Shown here: in pieces, positions 1-10,160 of the stretch
Layout of the letters: each line of letters opens with the position of its first letter
Position numbering within the stretch: position 1 is the first letter of the stretch
Source: an uncultured Clostridia bacterium
GTDB taxonomy: Bacteria; Bacillota; Clostridia; Christensenellales; CAG-314
Direction: 5' to 3'
Assembly (NCBI GenBank): GCA_944364615.1
Contig: CALVWF010000002.1
Coordinates: 1-64,000 of the forward strand
DNA length: 64,000 nucleotides
The notes under the pieces: generated by a model
What the model saw: the letters and a program-made list of their open reading frames with translations, nothing else
What the model was told of the DNA's origin: nothing
Database searches by the model: none
Program-made: the position numbers and the translations under genes

Positions 1-336
<336 letters not shown>

Positions 337-514
337 AAATAATTTGACAAGCCTTGAATACGATAAACAAACACAGGACTCTTTGCTTGAACTTGATTGT
401 GATATGCAGTTGTCAATGTTCCTTACGTTACCGACGTCTTTCTCCGTTGGACGGGTAGCAACAGTGCAAACGGAGCACAAACCGATTACATACGCTCAGG
501 CGTTGTAAATACCA

Positions 515-631
515 TTGCGGTGATTTAGTTGTTGGGGTCCACCTGTTCTCATACCGAACACAGAAGTTAAGCCCATCAGCGCTCAAAGTACTTGGCTGGA
601 CACGGCCCGGGAGGATAGAGTTTTGCCGCAT
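515..631 (+). rRNA. rrf: 5S rRNA
   Basis: The conserved 5S core CCGAACACAGAAGTTAAGC is present at about 555-573. The 5' TGCGG at 516-520 pairs with CCGCA at 626-630 to close helix I. The length of about 117 nt is normal. It follows the 23S by a spacer of about 175 nt, in the usual 23S-5S order, and is followed by a strong terminator. Confidence 0.93.
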
Positions 632-636
632 CCATT

Positions 637-672
637 AAAAAGCCTTTCGAACATTCGAAAGGCTTTTTTTTT
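637..672 (+). terminator. rRNA operon terminator
   Basis: A 12-bp perfect stem (AAGCCTTTCGAA at 640-651 with TTCGAAAGGCTT at 654-665) is followed by a run of T. It is an intrinsic terminator directly behind the 5S gene. Confidence 0.93.
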
Positions 673-864
673 GAAAAATATACGATTGGCGCAACGGAAA
701 TACTGTTGCCGTGTGTAAGATGCCGGACGTTTGGACATCAACGTGCATTGCGCCCCATTGGAGTAAGAATGTTTGACTGTGTTACGGCAGACAATGTGCA
801 AAGCCTGTATTGTACACAATGATTAAACACCTTTTATTGATATTTCGGTACGGACAGAGAAAGT

Positions 865-2256
865 ATGAAAGATGTAACGCAACAGTTTAATAAAGGCAAA
901 ATTTTCCCCGTAGCCATCAGACTGATACTTCCTGCGGTGATTGCTCAGTTAATCAGTTTTGTCTACAATTTAGTTGACCGTATGTTTGTTTCGGGCATAG
1001 AGCAGATACGCACACAGGCGCTTGCCGCTCTGGGAGTGGTTTTGCCCATCACTATAATTGTTCAGGCGTTTGCCAACCTGATTGGCCTCGGCGGATCTCC
1101 GCGAGCGTCGTTCAAACTTGGCGAAGGGGACAAGGTTGCAGCCAACAAATGCTTCAACAACAGTTTCATTTCCCTTGTAGCAATAGGCGCGGTGCTCACA
1201 GTGTTGCTGAATGTTTTTGCCGAACCCGTAGTAACTTTGTTCGGGTGTCCCGACGACGCCGTGGTCTACGCCACCGAGTATCTTAAAATTTATTCATTGG
1301 GTACAATATTTATAATACTGGTGCAGGGACTCAATCCCTTTATCAGCGCGCAGGGACATTCTTTTGTAGCAATGGGTACCACTTTGCTGGGCGCGTTGCT
1401 CAACATTCTGCTTGACTATATATTTATTCCCGTTTTGGGACTTGGCGTTAAAGGAGCAAGTCTCGCGACTGTCATTTCGCAGTTTGCATCCTTTGTGTGG
1501 GTGATGACGGTATTTCTGAACAAAGGCTCCGTTTTTCGCTTGAACGTCAGACAGATGTCTGTGGACAAAAAGGTGTTGGGAGGTATTCTTTTTCTCGGTC
1601 TGTCGCAATTTATAATGACGCTGACGGAAAGCCTGATACAAGTGGTGTTTAACGTGTGTCTTAAAATGTCCACTGGAGGTACTGACAGCGCATATACCGC
1701 CGCTCTTACCATAATGATGTCGGCATTGCAACTTATTTCGCTGCCGTTGAACGGAATGGGATTCGGCATCGCTCCCTTTGTAAGTTACAACTACGGAGCG
1801 GGAAACGGTAAAAGGCTTACAAAGTCCATAAAATATACCTTTATAATTGCCGTTGTTTTCGCCGTTACGGTATATACTTTGTCCATGGTATTTCCCGACA
1901 TTTACTGCATAGTGTTCAATGCCGAACAGGATGTCTCCGCCATTGTTACAAAATATTTGCCTTTGTTCATAATGGGAACGATAATGTTTCCCGTTCAGAT
2001 GACGTTGCAGAATATCAATGTCGCACTGGGACAGGGTAAAACAGCCGTTATTCTCGCAGTACTGCGCAAGGTAGTCATTCTGATACCTCTGTGTTTTATA
2101 CTGTCGTCTACAATAGGCTTTAAGGGGGTGTATATGTCGGAAGGTATTGCCGATCTTACGGCAGGAGTGATTACAGGTACGGTAATATTCCTGACTTTTC
2201 CCAAAGTAATCAAAAAAAGGTCTTCCGAAGTCAGCAAAGGCGACATTTCCGATTAA
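865..2256 (+). CDS. MATE-family multidrug/Na+ antiporter
   Basis: This 463-residue polytopic protein has about twelve hydrophobic segments and the two-fold MATE repeat layout. The N-terminal half carries the family's PAVIAQL..VYNLVDRMFVS region, and GMGFGIAPFVSYNYGAG occurs in the second half. Such proteins export cationic drugs or metabolites across the cytoplasmic membrane using a Na+ or H+ gradient; the substrate cannot be told from sequence. The start ATG has only a weak purine-rich sequence (AGAGAAAG) upstream. The gene stands alone between the rRNA terminator and a long hairpin terminator. A truncated paralogue lies at 20064-21146. Confidence 0.9.
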   Translation: MKDVTQQFNKGKIFPVAIRLILPAVIAQLISFVYNLVDRMFVSGIEQIRTQALAALGVVLPITIIVQAFANLIGLGGSPRASFKLGEGDKVAANKCFNNSFISLVAIGAVLTVLLNVFAEPVVTLFGCPDDAVVYATEYLKIYSLGTIFIILVQGLNPFISAQGHSFVAMGTTLLGALLNILLDYIFIPVLGLGVKGASLATVISQFASFVWVMTVFLNKGSVFRLNVRQMSVDKKVLGGILFLGLSQFIMTLTESLIQVVFNVCLKMSTGGTDSAYTAALTIMMSALQLISLPLNGMGFGIAPFVSYNYGAGNGKRLTKSIKYTFIIAVVFAVTVYTLSMVFPDIYCIVFNAEQDVSAIVTKYLPLFIMGTIMFPVQMTLQNINVALGQGKTAVILAVLRKVVILIPLCFILSSTIGFKGVYMSEGIADLTAGVITGTVIFLTFPKVIKKRSSEVSKGDISD

Positions 2257-2284
2257 AATACAAGTTGTCGAAACTGAATTTATG

Positions 2285-2358
2285 CGCACGTGCAGTAATT
2301 TTCGCGTTTTCAAAGTCTTATGGATTTTTGAAAAACCGTTACTGACACGTGCGTTTTT
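2285..2358 (+). terminator. Long hairpin terminator after MATE gene
   Basis: CGCACGTG (2285-2292) pairs with CACGTGCG (2346-2353). The stem continues with AGTAA/TTACT, and there is an inner TTTTCAAA/TTTTGAAAA arm. TTTTT follows. The arm is unusually long for an intrinsic terminator. Confidence 0.7.
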
Positions 2359-2475
2359 AATTGCTCAAAAGCCTTAATTTACAAAATATAAGCGTGAGGG
2401 CTTATGTCGGACAAAATTTTTAATGTCAATAAAGCCATTATATTGTAATTAATTTCTCAAATTCAAGTCATTTTG

Positions 2476-2503
2476 TTGACATACAAGCAGATGTTGTTAT
2501 AAT
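2476..2503 (+). promoter_or_regulatory. Promoter of the DUF898 gene
   Basis: TTGACA (2476-2481), a 16-nt spacer and TATAAT (2498-2503) make a near-perfect sigma-A type promoter about 40 nt ahead of the start codon. Confidence 0.85.
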
Positions 2504-2541
2504 AAATTCAGTATCTTTTAAAGATCGGGGGAGGGTATTGT

Positions 2542-4668
2542 ATGTCAAAGGTTTTAAAAGCCTTTAAATTCGGCAGGGGAGTATCTATACTGTTTCTGAT
2601 AATCTCGGCATATGTGCTTTGCTGCGACGTGGTTACGCTCGGCGGACTTTTCACAATCATGTCGAAAAACGGCGTATTTGTTTTTCCCATGTCTTCCGCG
2701 ATAGTGCTGATACACGTAGCCGTTTTTGTTTATCAGTTGATTTTGGTAAAAAATTACTACAAGTATAAGTCTGTCAGAAAAAGAAAAGGTCGTGTCGCTT
2801 TGGGCGATTTTCTCAGTTTTATAGGTTCTGTTTCCATTATTCCGATGATTGGTCTTGTGTTTATGGAAATACAGAACGGCGGAGTCGATTACAGTCTTAT
2901 AGAGGATTTCAATCGCTTCTTGATTTATCCCGCATATCCGCTGATTTTTTACGCATTAGTCACGTTGTTGGTTTTCCCGATAGTGCTGGCAGTGAAAAAC
3001 AGTGCGTATAAAAAAGCAGGTTACGAGGCTGCCGATGCTGAGATTGCCGAGTACATTGCCGACAAGCAAAGACTTGACGACGAAAAGCGCAGACAATCTG
3101 CACAAATCAAACAACAACGTCAATCGGAAATCAAGGCACGTGAAGAAAAACTTCAGGAAGAAAAAGAGCAACGTCAGCGTGCATTGCAAGAGGAAAAGGA
3201 GCAACGGCGCAAAGAGTTGCAGGAGCAAACTGCTTTAAAAGCCGAGCAACGTCATCAGAAAAAAGAACAACATCTTCTCGCAATCAGTCAGGAACGTCGG
3301 CAAAAGGCGGAAGTCCGGTACAACAAGGTAACTTCGTTCAACATTGTACTGTGGGGCGTACAGTTTGCGCTTCTGATATTGTTTACTCTGCTGACTGTAA
3401 CACTGTCCTATGCGTACGACATCACTTTTCTTATACTGTTTGCAATCGTATCATGGTCGCTTATGCTTGCGGTTGTAGCGGTAAATTATTGCATTCGTCT
3501 TTTTGTAAAAAAGATGAAAATACTGCTTTGCTTAAATGCCGTATATCTTGCCGTATTGTTGCCTGTGGTGTTGCTTGTCTACATCGCTACAAGTTTCGGT
3601 TCAAGCGAAAGACCGCTTTACGGCGTAAATTTGTCCGTGATTGTTATTTACTTGCTTTATGTCGTGCAGATTGCACTGGCAGTGTGGCATTTGGCTAAAT
3701 GCGCGACAAATTACAAGACAAAAAAAGACAATGCTTATTTTACCGAACACGATGCCGAACTGAAAAAACAGGCTTCGGAAAGAAAACAATCGCGTTTGCA
3801 GCAAAACCGTGAACTTGCAGGACTTATTGCGCTGTATAAAAAGAAAGACAGGGCATACAAGGACGGTAATTACGCACAGGCTGAAGAAATAAGCAAACAG
3901 ATAGTTGCCTACCAGAAACAGACTGGGCTTGACAAGGCAAGTTACTTCGACGGCAGACTTATTCAATTGATCGGCTACAAACTGCTGGGAGCGTTGCTCA
4001 CCGCAATAACGTTGGGAATTGCCTATCCGTGGGCGATGTGTATGGTAAAGCGTTGGGAGGTAGTGCACACCGTAGTGGACGGCAAAAGGCTTGCTTTCAA
4101 CGGAAACGGCGGACAGTTATTTGTAAAATACATTCTCTGGTGGTTGCTGTCAATAGTAACTTTGGGAATTTATTCCTTCTGGCTGGGTATCAACATTACA
4201 AAATGGGTGACGTCACACACTTATGACTGCACCAACGCCGAAATGGAAGAATACGGCAAACTGAGCGACAATCTCGCGCAGGCAGTGCGAAACGACAACG
4301 TTGAGGACATTGCTCTTTACCGCAAGCAACTGGAAGAATATCAAATGGCGCACGACATTGCCGGAAAGAGCAAGTTTGACGGCGGTCTTTTGAAAATGAT
4401 AGGAACAAATCTTCTTTCCGGACTTATTACGGTAGTCACGTTGGGTATATGTCTTCCGTGGGCGACGTGCATCAAGTACAACTTTTTTGTAAAACACACA
4501 ATAATACTGGGTAAAAGACAGTACTTTGACGGCACAGGTTTGCAACTTTTCGGACAGTGGATAAAGTGGCTTTTGCTGACAGTCGTCACGTTGGGAATAT
4601 ACGGTTTCTGGCTGTCCATAAGTTTAAAGAAGTGGATAGTAAAACACACTCACTACGTAAGCGAATGA
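2542..4668 (+). CDS. Membrane protein with two tandem DUF898 (YjgN-like) units
   Basis: The protein has 708 residues. The N-terminal part (about 10-155) holds four hydrophobic segments. Residues about 165-260 are a long Glu/Gln/Lys/Arg-rich stretch that should form a cytoplasmic helix or coiled coil. More membrane segments follow at about 265-385. The C-terminal part contains two copies of the same unit, beginning near residues 467 and 611. Each has FDG..., an [I/V]TLGI..PWA turn, a repeated F[N/D]G[N/T]G motif and TLGIY.FWL. This pattern matches DUF898/YjgN-family proteins, whose function is unknown. The start has a strong GGGGGAGGG ribosome site. The gene is monocistronic, between its own promoter and terminator. 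Confidence 0.75.
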   Translation: MSKVLKAFKFGRGVSILFLIISAYVLCCDVVTLGGLFTIMSKNGVFVFPMSSAIVLIHVAVFVYQLILVKNYYKYKSVRKRKGRVALGDFLSFIGSVSIIPMIGLVFMEIQNGGVDYSLIEDFNRFLIYPAYPLIFYALVTLLVFPIVLAVKNSAYKKAGYEAADAEIAEYIADKQRLDDEKRRQSAQIKQQRQSEIKAREEKLQEEKEQRQRALQEEKEQRRKELQEQTALKAEQRHQKKEQHLLAISQERRQKAEVRYNKVTSFNIVLWGVQFALLILFTLLTVTLSYAYDITFLILFAIVSWSLMLAVVAVNYCIRLFVKKMKILLCLNAVYLAVLLPVVLLVYIATSFGSSERPLYGVNLSVIVIYLLYVVQIALAVWHLAKCATNYKTKKDNAYFTEHDAELKKQASERKQSRLQQNRELAGLIALYKKKDRAYKDGNYAQAEEISKQIVAYQKQTGLDKASYFDGRLIQLIGYKLLGALLTAITLGIAYPWAMCMVKRWEVVHTVVDGKRLAFNGNGGQLFVKYILWWLLSIVTLGIYSFWLGINITKWVTSHTYDCTNAEMEEYGKLSDNLAQAVRNDNVEDIALYRKQLEEYQMAHDIAGKSKFDGGLLKMIGTNLLSGLITVVTLGICLPWATCIKYNFFVKHTIILGKRQYFDGTGLQLFGQWIKWLLLTVVTLGIYGFWLSISLKKWIVKHTHYVSE

Positions 4669-4679
4669 CAATCAACTTA

Positions 4680-4712
4680 CAGGCTGCGACTTTTTTCGCA
4701 GCCTGACTTTTC
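4680..4712 (+). terminator. Terminator after the DUF898 gene
   Basis: CAGGCTGCGA (from 4680) pairs with TCGCAGCCTG (4696-4705) around a T-rich loop and is followed by ACTTTTCTTTT. It lies 12 nt behind the stop codon. Confidence 0.85.
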
Positions 4713-4817
4713 TTTTCTGCGATTATTTTGTTTGTTTTGTTCGATCAATTAAATATTAAAGACGGTTTGTAAGGTCTGTAGAAATGCCCTAATTTTAGAC
4801 GATGCCGTTTTAAACAG

Positions 4818-4846
4818 TTGACAAAGCGTTTAAAAAATGTTAACTT
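4818..4846 (+). promoter_or_regulatory. Promoter of the lysine-riboswitch operon
   Basis: TTGACA (4818-4823), a 17-nt spacer and TAACTT (4841-4846). The predicted transcript start falls just at the 5' edge of the riboswitch. Confidence 0.7.
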
Positions 4847-4849
4847 ATT

Positions 4850-5018
4850 GCACAGGTAGAGGAGCGACCTTTATCAGTAAGTTGTCACAATGCACGGTAG
4901 CAGTGACAGCGGAAAGGAAATGTCGCCGAAGTCGGGACAGCCGTACCGTAGGCTTCCTTGCTGGGACAACGTAAAATATGCGTTGTACTGTCACGTTCAG
5001 TGGAGAGCTATCGCATAT
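4850..5018 (+). ncRNA. Lysine riboswitch (L box)
   Basis: The conserved L-box blocks occur in order: AGGTAGAGGAGCGA (4854-4867), CAGTA (4875-4879), GGAAAGGAAATGTCGCCGAAG (about 4910-4930), TGCTGGGACA (4960s) and TGGAGAGCTATC (5001-5012). Together they define the five-helix aptamer. A terminator hairpin follows 24 nt downstream and precedes an ABC transporter gene. By family knowledge, lysine binding should stabilise the aptamer and favour termination. The riboswitch therefore points to lysine as the transporter's substrate. Confidence 0.9.
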
Positions 5019-5041
5019 TACGAAATATATTTATTTTCGAT

Positions 5042-5074
5042 GCGGTTTGCTGTCTTATGCAAACCGCTGTTTTT
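5042..5074 (+). terminator. Riboswitch-controlled terminator
   Basis: GCGGTTTGC (5042-5050) pairs perfectly with GCAAACCGC (5059-5067), followed by TGTTTTT. It lies between the lysine aptamer and the transporter start, which is the layout of a transcription-attenuating riboswitch. Confidence 0.88.
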
Positions 5075-5125
5075 ATGCAATCGGCGTGATTTCTACTAAA
5101 AACAGTTTTAGTAAGGAGAAACCAA

Positions 5126-6775
5126 ATGAAGAGAGTATTGCTTTTAATAGCGGTTGCGGTGATCGCATTGTCCGCAACGGGAATGTTTTCAACGGGCAAC
5201 ACTGCCTTTGCGCTGTCCTCGGAAGACGATTTTCAGACGGTCACAGACAGAGGCGTGTTGCGTGTGGGGATGGAAGCGGGATACGCTCCATATAACTACC
5301 GTCAGACAACGGACACCAACGGAGCGGTTGCAATAAGCAATCAGAACGGCGAATTTGCCAACGGCTACGATGTCAAAGTGGCAAAATACATTGCCGAGCA
5401 GATGGGCGTAACGCTGGAAGTGTACGCGCTGGAATGGGACAGCCTGATAAACGCGCTCAACGCAGGAACGATAGATTCCATTATCGCCGGAATGAGTCCC
5501 ACAGAAGAACGTAAAAAATCCATTGACTTTTCCGATAAATATTACGAATCCAATCTGGTAATAGTGGTACGCAAAGACGGTAAGTATAAAGACGCAACTC
5601 AACTTGACGATTTTCAGGGGGCTAATATAGTCGCGCAAAGGGGAACGTTTCATGTCGACGCGCTGTCGCAGATCCGCACCGTAACCGACGCCGAGCAGTA
5701 CGACACGTTTGCCCTCATGATTACGGCATTGAAGTCCAATGTTATTGACGGGTACGTGGCGGAAGAACCGGGAGCAATAGCCGACTGTGCCGCCAACAGC
5801 GAACTGACTTATATTCAACTCAAAAACAACGAAAACGGCTTTACCGCTTCGGAAGGCGATACGCAGTTGGCAGTGGGACTGAGAAAAAACTCTTCTCTTA
5901 CTTCACGAATTAATGCCATTCTTGCTACGCTCGATGAAGATGCCCGCGCCGTAATGATGCAGGAAGCGATAGATCAGCAACCCGTAGAATCGGTGGAACT
6001 GGGATTTTTCGGGAATGTGGCTTATATCATCGGCAAATACTGGACAAAAATTCTTGAAGGCGTAGGTACTACCGTGCTTGTTTCCATTATAGGTACTTTG
6101 GCAGGAATGGTCATCGGGCTGTTAGTGGGATTTGTCCGCACATTGCCCGAAGCCCGTACAAAGGCGGGAAAAATATGGCAAAAAATTTATAATTTTCTGC
6201 TGAGCGCCTATGTTGAAATTTTCAGAGGTACGCCGATGATGGTGCAGGCTATGGTTATTTACTGGGGCTACGCCTTAGTAAACAACGGCGTCACAATGAA
6301 TACTTTTGTTGCTGGATTGCTCATCGTTTCCATAAACACAGGTGCCTACATCGCCGAAATCGTGCGCGGCGGCATCAACTCGCTGGACAAAGGACAGTTC
6401 GAAGGAGCGTTTGCAATAGGTATGACGCATCGGCAGACGATGAGTTGCGTCATCCTTCCTCAGACGATAAGAAATATACTGCCTGCCGTGTCCAACGAAT
6501 TTGTAATCAACATCAAGGATACTTCCGTGCTTTCGGTACTTGCGGGATTTATAGACCTGTTTGCCGTGGGCAATATAATAATTTTAGGTACGTACCGCAC
6601 TTTCGAAGCCTATCTGATAATAAGCGTCGTGTATTTTATACTGACGTTTTCCATTACGAGACTGCTCAGGTTGCTGGAACGCAAACTCAACGGCAAGGCA
6701 AATTATTCCTTGTACAACAGCGACATTGTGTCGGAAACGCCTGCTACGGCAAAGGGGGGAATAATCAATGACTGA
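5126..6775 (+). CDS. Amino-acid ABC transporter, fused substrate-binding protein and permease (probably lysine)
   Basis: This 549-residue protein joins two normally separate subunits. Residues 1-28 form a signal peptide. Residues about 35-280 are a periplasmic-binding-protein type 3 domain ([43 protein letters not shown]). Residues about 300-530 are a His/Glu/Gln/Arg/opine-type permease with about five membrane segments and the EAA-like loop ([19 protein letters not shown]). The same fusion order is known in GlnPQ-type importers. The lysine riboswitch upstream makes lysine the most likely substrate. Its stop overlaps the start of the ATPase gene by 8 nt, so the two are translationally coupled. 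A good AAGGAG site precedes the ATG. Confidence 0.92.
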   Translation: MKRVLLLIAVAVIALSATGMFSTGNTAFALSSEDDFQTVTDRGVLRVGMEAGYAPYNYRQTTDTNGAVAISNQNGEFANGYDVKVAKYIAEQMGVTLEVYALEWDSLINALNAGTIDSIIAGMSPTEERKKSIDFSDKYYESNLVIVVRKDGKYKDATQLDDFQGANIVAQRGTFHVDALSQIRTVTDAEQYDTFALMITALKSNVIDGYVAEEPGAIADCAANSELTYIQLKNNENGFTASEGDTQLAVGLRKNSSLTSRINAILATLDEDARAVMMQEAIDQQPVESVELGFFGNVAYIIGKYWTKILEGVGTTVLVSIIGTLAGMVIGLLVGFVRTLPEARTKAGKIWQKIYNFLLSAYVEIFRGTPMMVQAMVIYWGYALVNNGVTMNTFVAGLLIVSINTGAYIAEIVRGGINSLDKGQFEGAFAIGMTHRQTMSCVILPQTIRNILPAVSNEFVINIKDTSVLSVLAGFIDLFAVGNIIILGTYRTFEAYLIISVVYFILTFSITRLLRLLERKLNGKANYSLYNSDIVSETPATAKGGIIND

Positions 6776-7502
6776 CGCAATACTTACTGTAAACAATCTT
6801 ACCAAAAATTATGGCGACAATCACATATTGAAAGGCATCTGCATGACAGTCGGCAAAGGGGAAGTCATTTCCGTCATAGGAGCGTCGGGAAGCGGTAAGT
6901 CCACTATGCTCAGATGTTTGAATCTGTTGGAAAAACCCACAGGAGGCGAAATACTTTATCACGGTAACAACATTCAAGACAAAAAGTTCGACGTACACCG
7001 TTACCGTGCCGAAGTGGGAATGGTGTTTCAGAATTTCAACTTGTTTGACAATATGACCGCATTGCAGAATTGTTGTGTAGGTCAGATAAAGGTGCTGAAA
7101 CGTAATAAACACCAAGCGCGCGAAGTCGCCATGAAATATCTTGACAAAGTGGGAATGACGCAGTATATCAACGCACGCCCGTCGCAGTTGTCAGGCGGAC
7201 AGAAGCAGCGTGTTGCCATAGCGCGCGCTCTTTGCATGAATCCCGAAGTGATACTGTTTGACGAGCCTACCTCCGCACTCGATCCCGAAATGGTCGGAGA
7301 AGTGCTGGCGGTAATGACCGATCTTGCAAGGTCGGGGCTTACAATGATAGTTGTCACGCACGAAATGGCGTTTGCAAGGGACGTTTCCACACGGGTTGTT
7401 TTTATGGACAACGGTGTGATTGCGGAAGAGGGAAGTCCCGACGTGATATTTACCAACCCTTCCGAACAGCGCACAAGACAGTTCCTTGCAAGAGTTCTGT
7501 GA
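6768..7502 (+). CDS. Amino-acid ABC transporter ATP-binding protein
   Basis: This is a canonical GlnQ/HisP-type ATPase of 244 residues. Walker A is GASGSGKST, the Q-loop region reads VFQNFNLF, the signature is LSGGQKQR, Walker B is [14 protein letters not shown], and the switch histidine lies in VVTHEMAFA. All catalytic motifs are intact. It would power the fused binding-protein/permease encoded just upstream, with which it overlaps, and shares the lysine-riboswitch control. A terminator follows 65 nt behind the stop. Confidence 0.95.
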   Translation: MTDAILTVNNLTKNYGDNHILKGICMTVGKGEVISVIGASGSGKSTMLRCLNLLEKPTGGEILYHGNNIQDKKFDVHRYRAEVGMVFQNFNLFDNMTALQNCCVGQIKVLKRNKHQAREVAMKYLDKVGMTQYINARPSQLSGGQKQRVAIARALCMNPEVILFDEPTSALDPEMVGEVLAVMTDLARSGLTMIVVTHEMAFARDVSTRVVFMDNGVIAEEGSPDVIFTNPSEQRTRQFLARVL

Positions 7503-7567
7503 CGTTACCGATAAAGTGTATCCCATAAATTTTTTATTCAGGCACAAGTTGAATTGATTGTAGTTTT

Positions 7568-7602
7568 ACGGCACGGTTGTTACAGCCGTGCCGTTGTCTT
7601 TA
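7568..7602 (+). terminator. Terminator of the lysine-transporter operon
   Basis: ACGGCACGG (7568-7576) pairs with CCGTGCCGT (7586-7594), followed by TGTCTTTATTT. Confidence 0.85.
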
Positions 7603-7679
7603 TTTACGGAGCCTTGCAATGGGCGCAAAACGTTTATTTGATTTAAAGAAATAAATTTGATGCAAAGAGGCATAGGGTA

Positions 7680-7708
7680 TGGACATCCGCCGTGATTTTT
7701 GATATACT
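7680..7708 (+). promoter_or_regulatory. Promoter of the GH95-like/purC/nrdR operon
   Basis: TGGACA (7680-7685), a 17-nt spacer and TATACT (7703-7708). In the predicted leader, AACAGG (7725-7730) and CCTGTT (7737-7742) form an inverted repeat around CGTCGA. No Shine-Dalgarno is seen before the ATG at 7760. Confidence 0.6.
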
Positions 7709-7759
7709 TTAAACGGTATGCAGTAACAGGCGTCGACCTGTTGTGCATAATGGTGCAAT

Positions 7760-10144
7760 ATGGCTAAAAAAAATTCGGACATTTTAAAGTTCTGTACTCC
7801 TGCCGGCTGGTGGGGGGAAAAGTGGCGCGAAGGTCTTTTTACCGGAAACGGTAAAATAGGCGCAAATGTCTACGGCGGAATTGCAAATGAAAAAATTCTC
7901 GTCAACGACAGTTCGTTGAGTTGGCTGGGACGCATCAACGTTGTGCCCGACATCGCCGAAAAGATGGACGATGTGCGCAAAAAACTGGAAAACGACGATT
8001 TTAAGGGGGCGCAGAAGGTCTTGCCCAATGCCCTCAGACAGAAAAATTACCGTTCCCGTCCCGAGTACAGTCTGCCTCTGTGCAAGATAAACGCGGATTT
8101 CGCCGTGTCAGGTATTCCCACCGATTACAGCCGAAGCATCGACATGTCGTCGGGAGAAGTGCGCGTCGAATACCGTGTCGGCACGACCAAGTTCTTGCGT
8201 CAGTTGTTTGTATCCCGTGAAAACGGACTTGTAGTTTATCAGATTACCAAACAGGGGTCAGCGCCCGTCAACGTGGATCTGTCGCTGTGTCTGATGGATA
8301 AAGGCGGAACAAACGACGCCGACGTAGTCAGTTTGCCCGACGACGCCGTTTCCGAGTACGACAAACAGTATATGTACTTTTCCGCGCGTAATTTCGAAGA
8401 CGGCAAAGACTTCGGTCTGGTAGCCCGCGTAATAAACACCGGGGGAATGTTGCGGTATGAAAGCAATTGCCTTAAAGTGGTAAACGCTTCGTCGGTACTT
8501 ATACTTGCAAGAACGTTTACAGCGACTTCGCACGAAAAACAGTGGATAAAACTGCACGACCAACTCGAAGTAGTGCGCGACGGTTACGACAAACTGTTGA
8601 AAGGACATGCTCATCTTCATTCACGCCTGTATTCGTCAGTGCAGTTGGACATGAGTAACGGCGAAGAATGCAATATAGAACAACTGCTTTTGCAGGCTAA
8701 TGAAGGACAATTTCCCCCTGCTCTTGCGGAAAAACTTTACAAATACGGCAGATACCTGTGGGTAAGCGGTTCGGCAGAAGGACAGTTGTTCAGCCCGATA
8801 GGACTGTGGAACGGCAACTACAAGCCTTACCGTGCAATAAGATGTTTTTCCGGCGAAATGCAGATGATATATCTTCCCTGTCTGCAAGGCAAACTGGATG
8901 TGGATATTGAACAGACATTCAAACGTCATGAAAACAATTTAAACGACTACCAGAACAACGCGATGCGTCTGTTCGGCTGTCACGGAATTGTAGTGCCCGT
9001 TGTATTTGCTCCCAAGACGGGCAGAATAGGCAGTACCGATACTTTCGCCGTATATTTTACGGGCTGTGCCGGTTGGCTTGCCAATTTCTACTACAAGTTT
9101 GCCGTTTACACGCAAAACTACAAGTTTATTAAATCCCACCTTTTACCTTTCATGAAGGAAGTGGCAATATTTTATTCGGAATTCTTTCAGCAAAAGGACG
9201 GTGTGCTGGTAAGCAGTCCTTCCGCCCTGCCCATGCGTGTGGGCGACGCCGAAAAAATAATGGACAAACGTCCCGTAGTCGCACAGAACAGTGCGCTTGA
9301 CTTTGCCATTGCACGCGATTTTTACGAAAATCTCATTGAAATCAGCAAGTTGCTTTCCGTCAACAAGTCCGAACTTCCCAAGTGGGAAAAAATGCTGGAA
9401 CTTATTCCGCGTCAGCAACTCAACAGCGACGGGATATTCAAGGAATTTATCAACTGCGCGGTTTCCAACGACTACACGGGAATTTCCACCGGAACGCTTT
9501 ACGGAGCGTATTTCGGAGATCAGGTAAACTTTCTGAGCGACGACGACGAAAAAGACGATTACCTGCGCACTGCGGAACGCAAGATGAAAGAGGCGTTTGC
9601 GCAAAACAGTTTCAGCACATCGGTACTTGCAAATGTATTCGCACGTCTGGAAAACACTCATCACACGATAGCCTGTCTTGAAAATCTCGTAAAGGGCAGT
9701 ATGATGTCCAACCTGGCATTTGTAGACAAGGACTGGCGCGGAATGGGTATATGCGGCAGCGGAGAAAGTTGTCCCGTACAGTTGCACACCAACATGGCTG
9801 TAACGAATGCCGTTCAGCAGATGCTGATGTATTCGCACGGCAACGTGATAAAGATTCTGCCTTGTATCCCTTACGAATGGAACGTGGCTTTTTCGGGAAT
9901 GATGGCGGAAAACGGCACGGAAGTTTCCTGCCGTACCGACACCGAGAAGTCGCAACTGGTGGTAACGTTGCGCAACAAACGTGACGCCGTGGCGGATCTG
10001 TATTTGCCCAACACCGTCAAAAAACTTGTAAAAAGTCGCCATTGCGACCAGAAGATGACGGGCAGTTCCGTCAAGTGTATCAAGGATATAACGTTAAACG
10101 CCAATAAATACGTAATTTTTGTTTTTAAATACAATGCTAATTGA
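7760..10144 (+). CDS. Divergent GH95-like protein
   Basis: The 794-residue length and the overall order match the GH95 alpha-L-fucosidase family. The N-terminal beta-domain opens with LFTGNGKIGANVYGG...ILVNDSSLSW. An (alpha/alpha)6-like middle part follows, and then a C-terminal beta-domain with ILPCIPYEW. The catalytic blocks are altered. The family NxN of NIN.QMNYW reads SGE.QMIYL here. HRHxSHL reads as a TGISTGTLYG stretch. The Asp of QIDGNFG is lost (VQLHTNMA). The fold is therefore supported but fucosidase activity is not. No signal peptide is present, so it is probably cytoplasmic. The next gene, purC, begins 17 nt after the stop. The ATG lacks a visible ribosome site; a CATAAT lies 8 nt before it. 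Confidence 0.65.
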   Translation: MAKKNSDILKFCTPAGWWGEKWREGLFTGNGKIGANVYGGIANEKILVNDSSLSWLGRINVVPDIAEKMDDVRKKLENDDFKGAQKVLPNALRQKNYRSRPEYSLPLCKINADFAVSGIPTDYSRSIDMSSGEVRVEYRVGTTKFLRQLFVSRENGLVVYQITKQGSAPVNVDLSLCLMDKGGTNDADVVSLPDDAVSEYDKQYMYFSARNFEDGKDFGLVARVINTGGMLRYESNCLKVVNASSVLILARTFTATSHEKQWIKLHDQLEVVRDGYDKLLKGHAHLHSRLYSSVQLDMSNGEECNIEQLLLQANEGQFPPALAEKLYKYGRYLWVSGSAEGQLFSPIGLWNGNYKPYRAIRCFSGEMQMIYLPCLQGKLDVDIEQTFKRHENNLNDYQNNAMRLFGCHGIVVPVVFAPKTGRIGSTDTFAVYFTGCAGWLANFYYKFAVYTQNYKFIKSHLLPFMKEVAIFYSEFFQQKDGVLVSSPSALPMRVGDAEKIMDKRPVVAQNSALDFAIARDFYENLIEISKLLSVNKSELPKWEKMLELIPRQQLNSDGIFKEFINCAVSNDYTGISTGTLYGAYFGDQVNFLSDDDEKDDYLRTAERKMKEAFAQNSFSTSVLANVFARLENTHHTIACLENLVKGSMMSNLAFVDKDWRGMGICGSGESCPVQLHTNMAVTNAVQQMLMYSHGNVIKILPCIPYEWNVAFSGMMAENGTEVSCRTDTEKSQLVVTLRNKRDAVADLYLPNTVKKLVKSRHCDQKMTGSSVKCIKDITLNANKYVIFVFKYNAN

Positions 10145-10160
10145 CCAAAGAGGTGCTGAC

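Noticed and set aside
2956..3238. Alternative-frame ORFs inside the charged segment of the DUF898 protein
   Set aside because: They are shadows of the repetitive CAA/GAA/CGT codons in the real frame.
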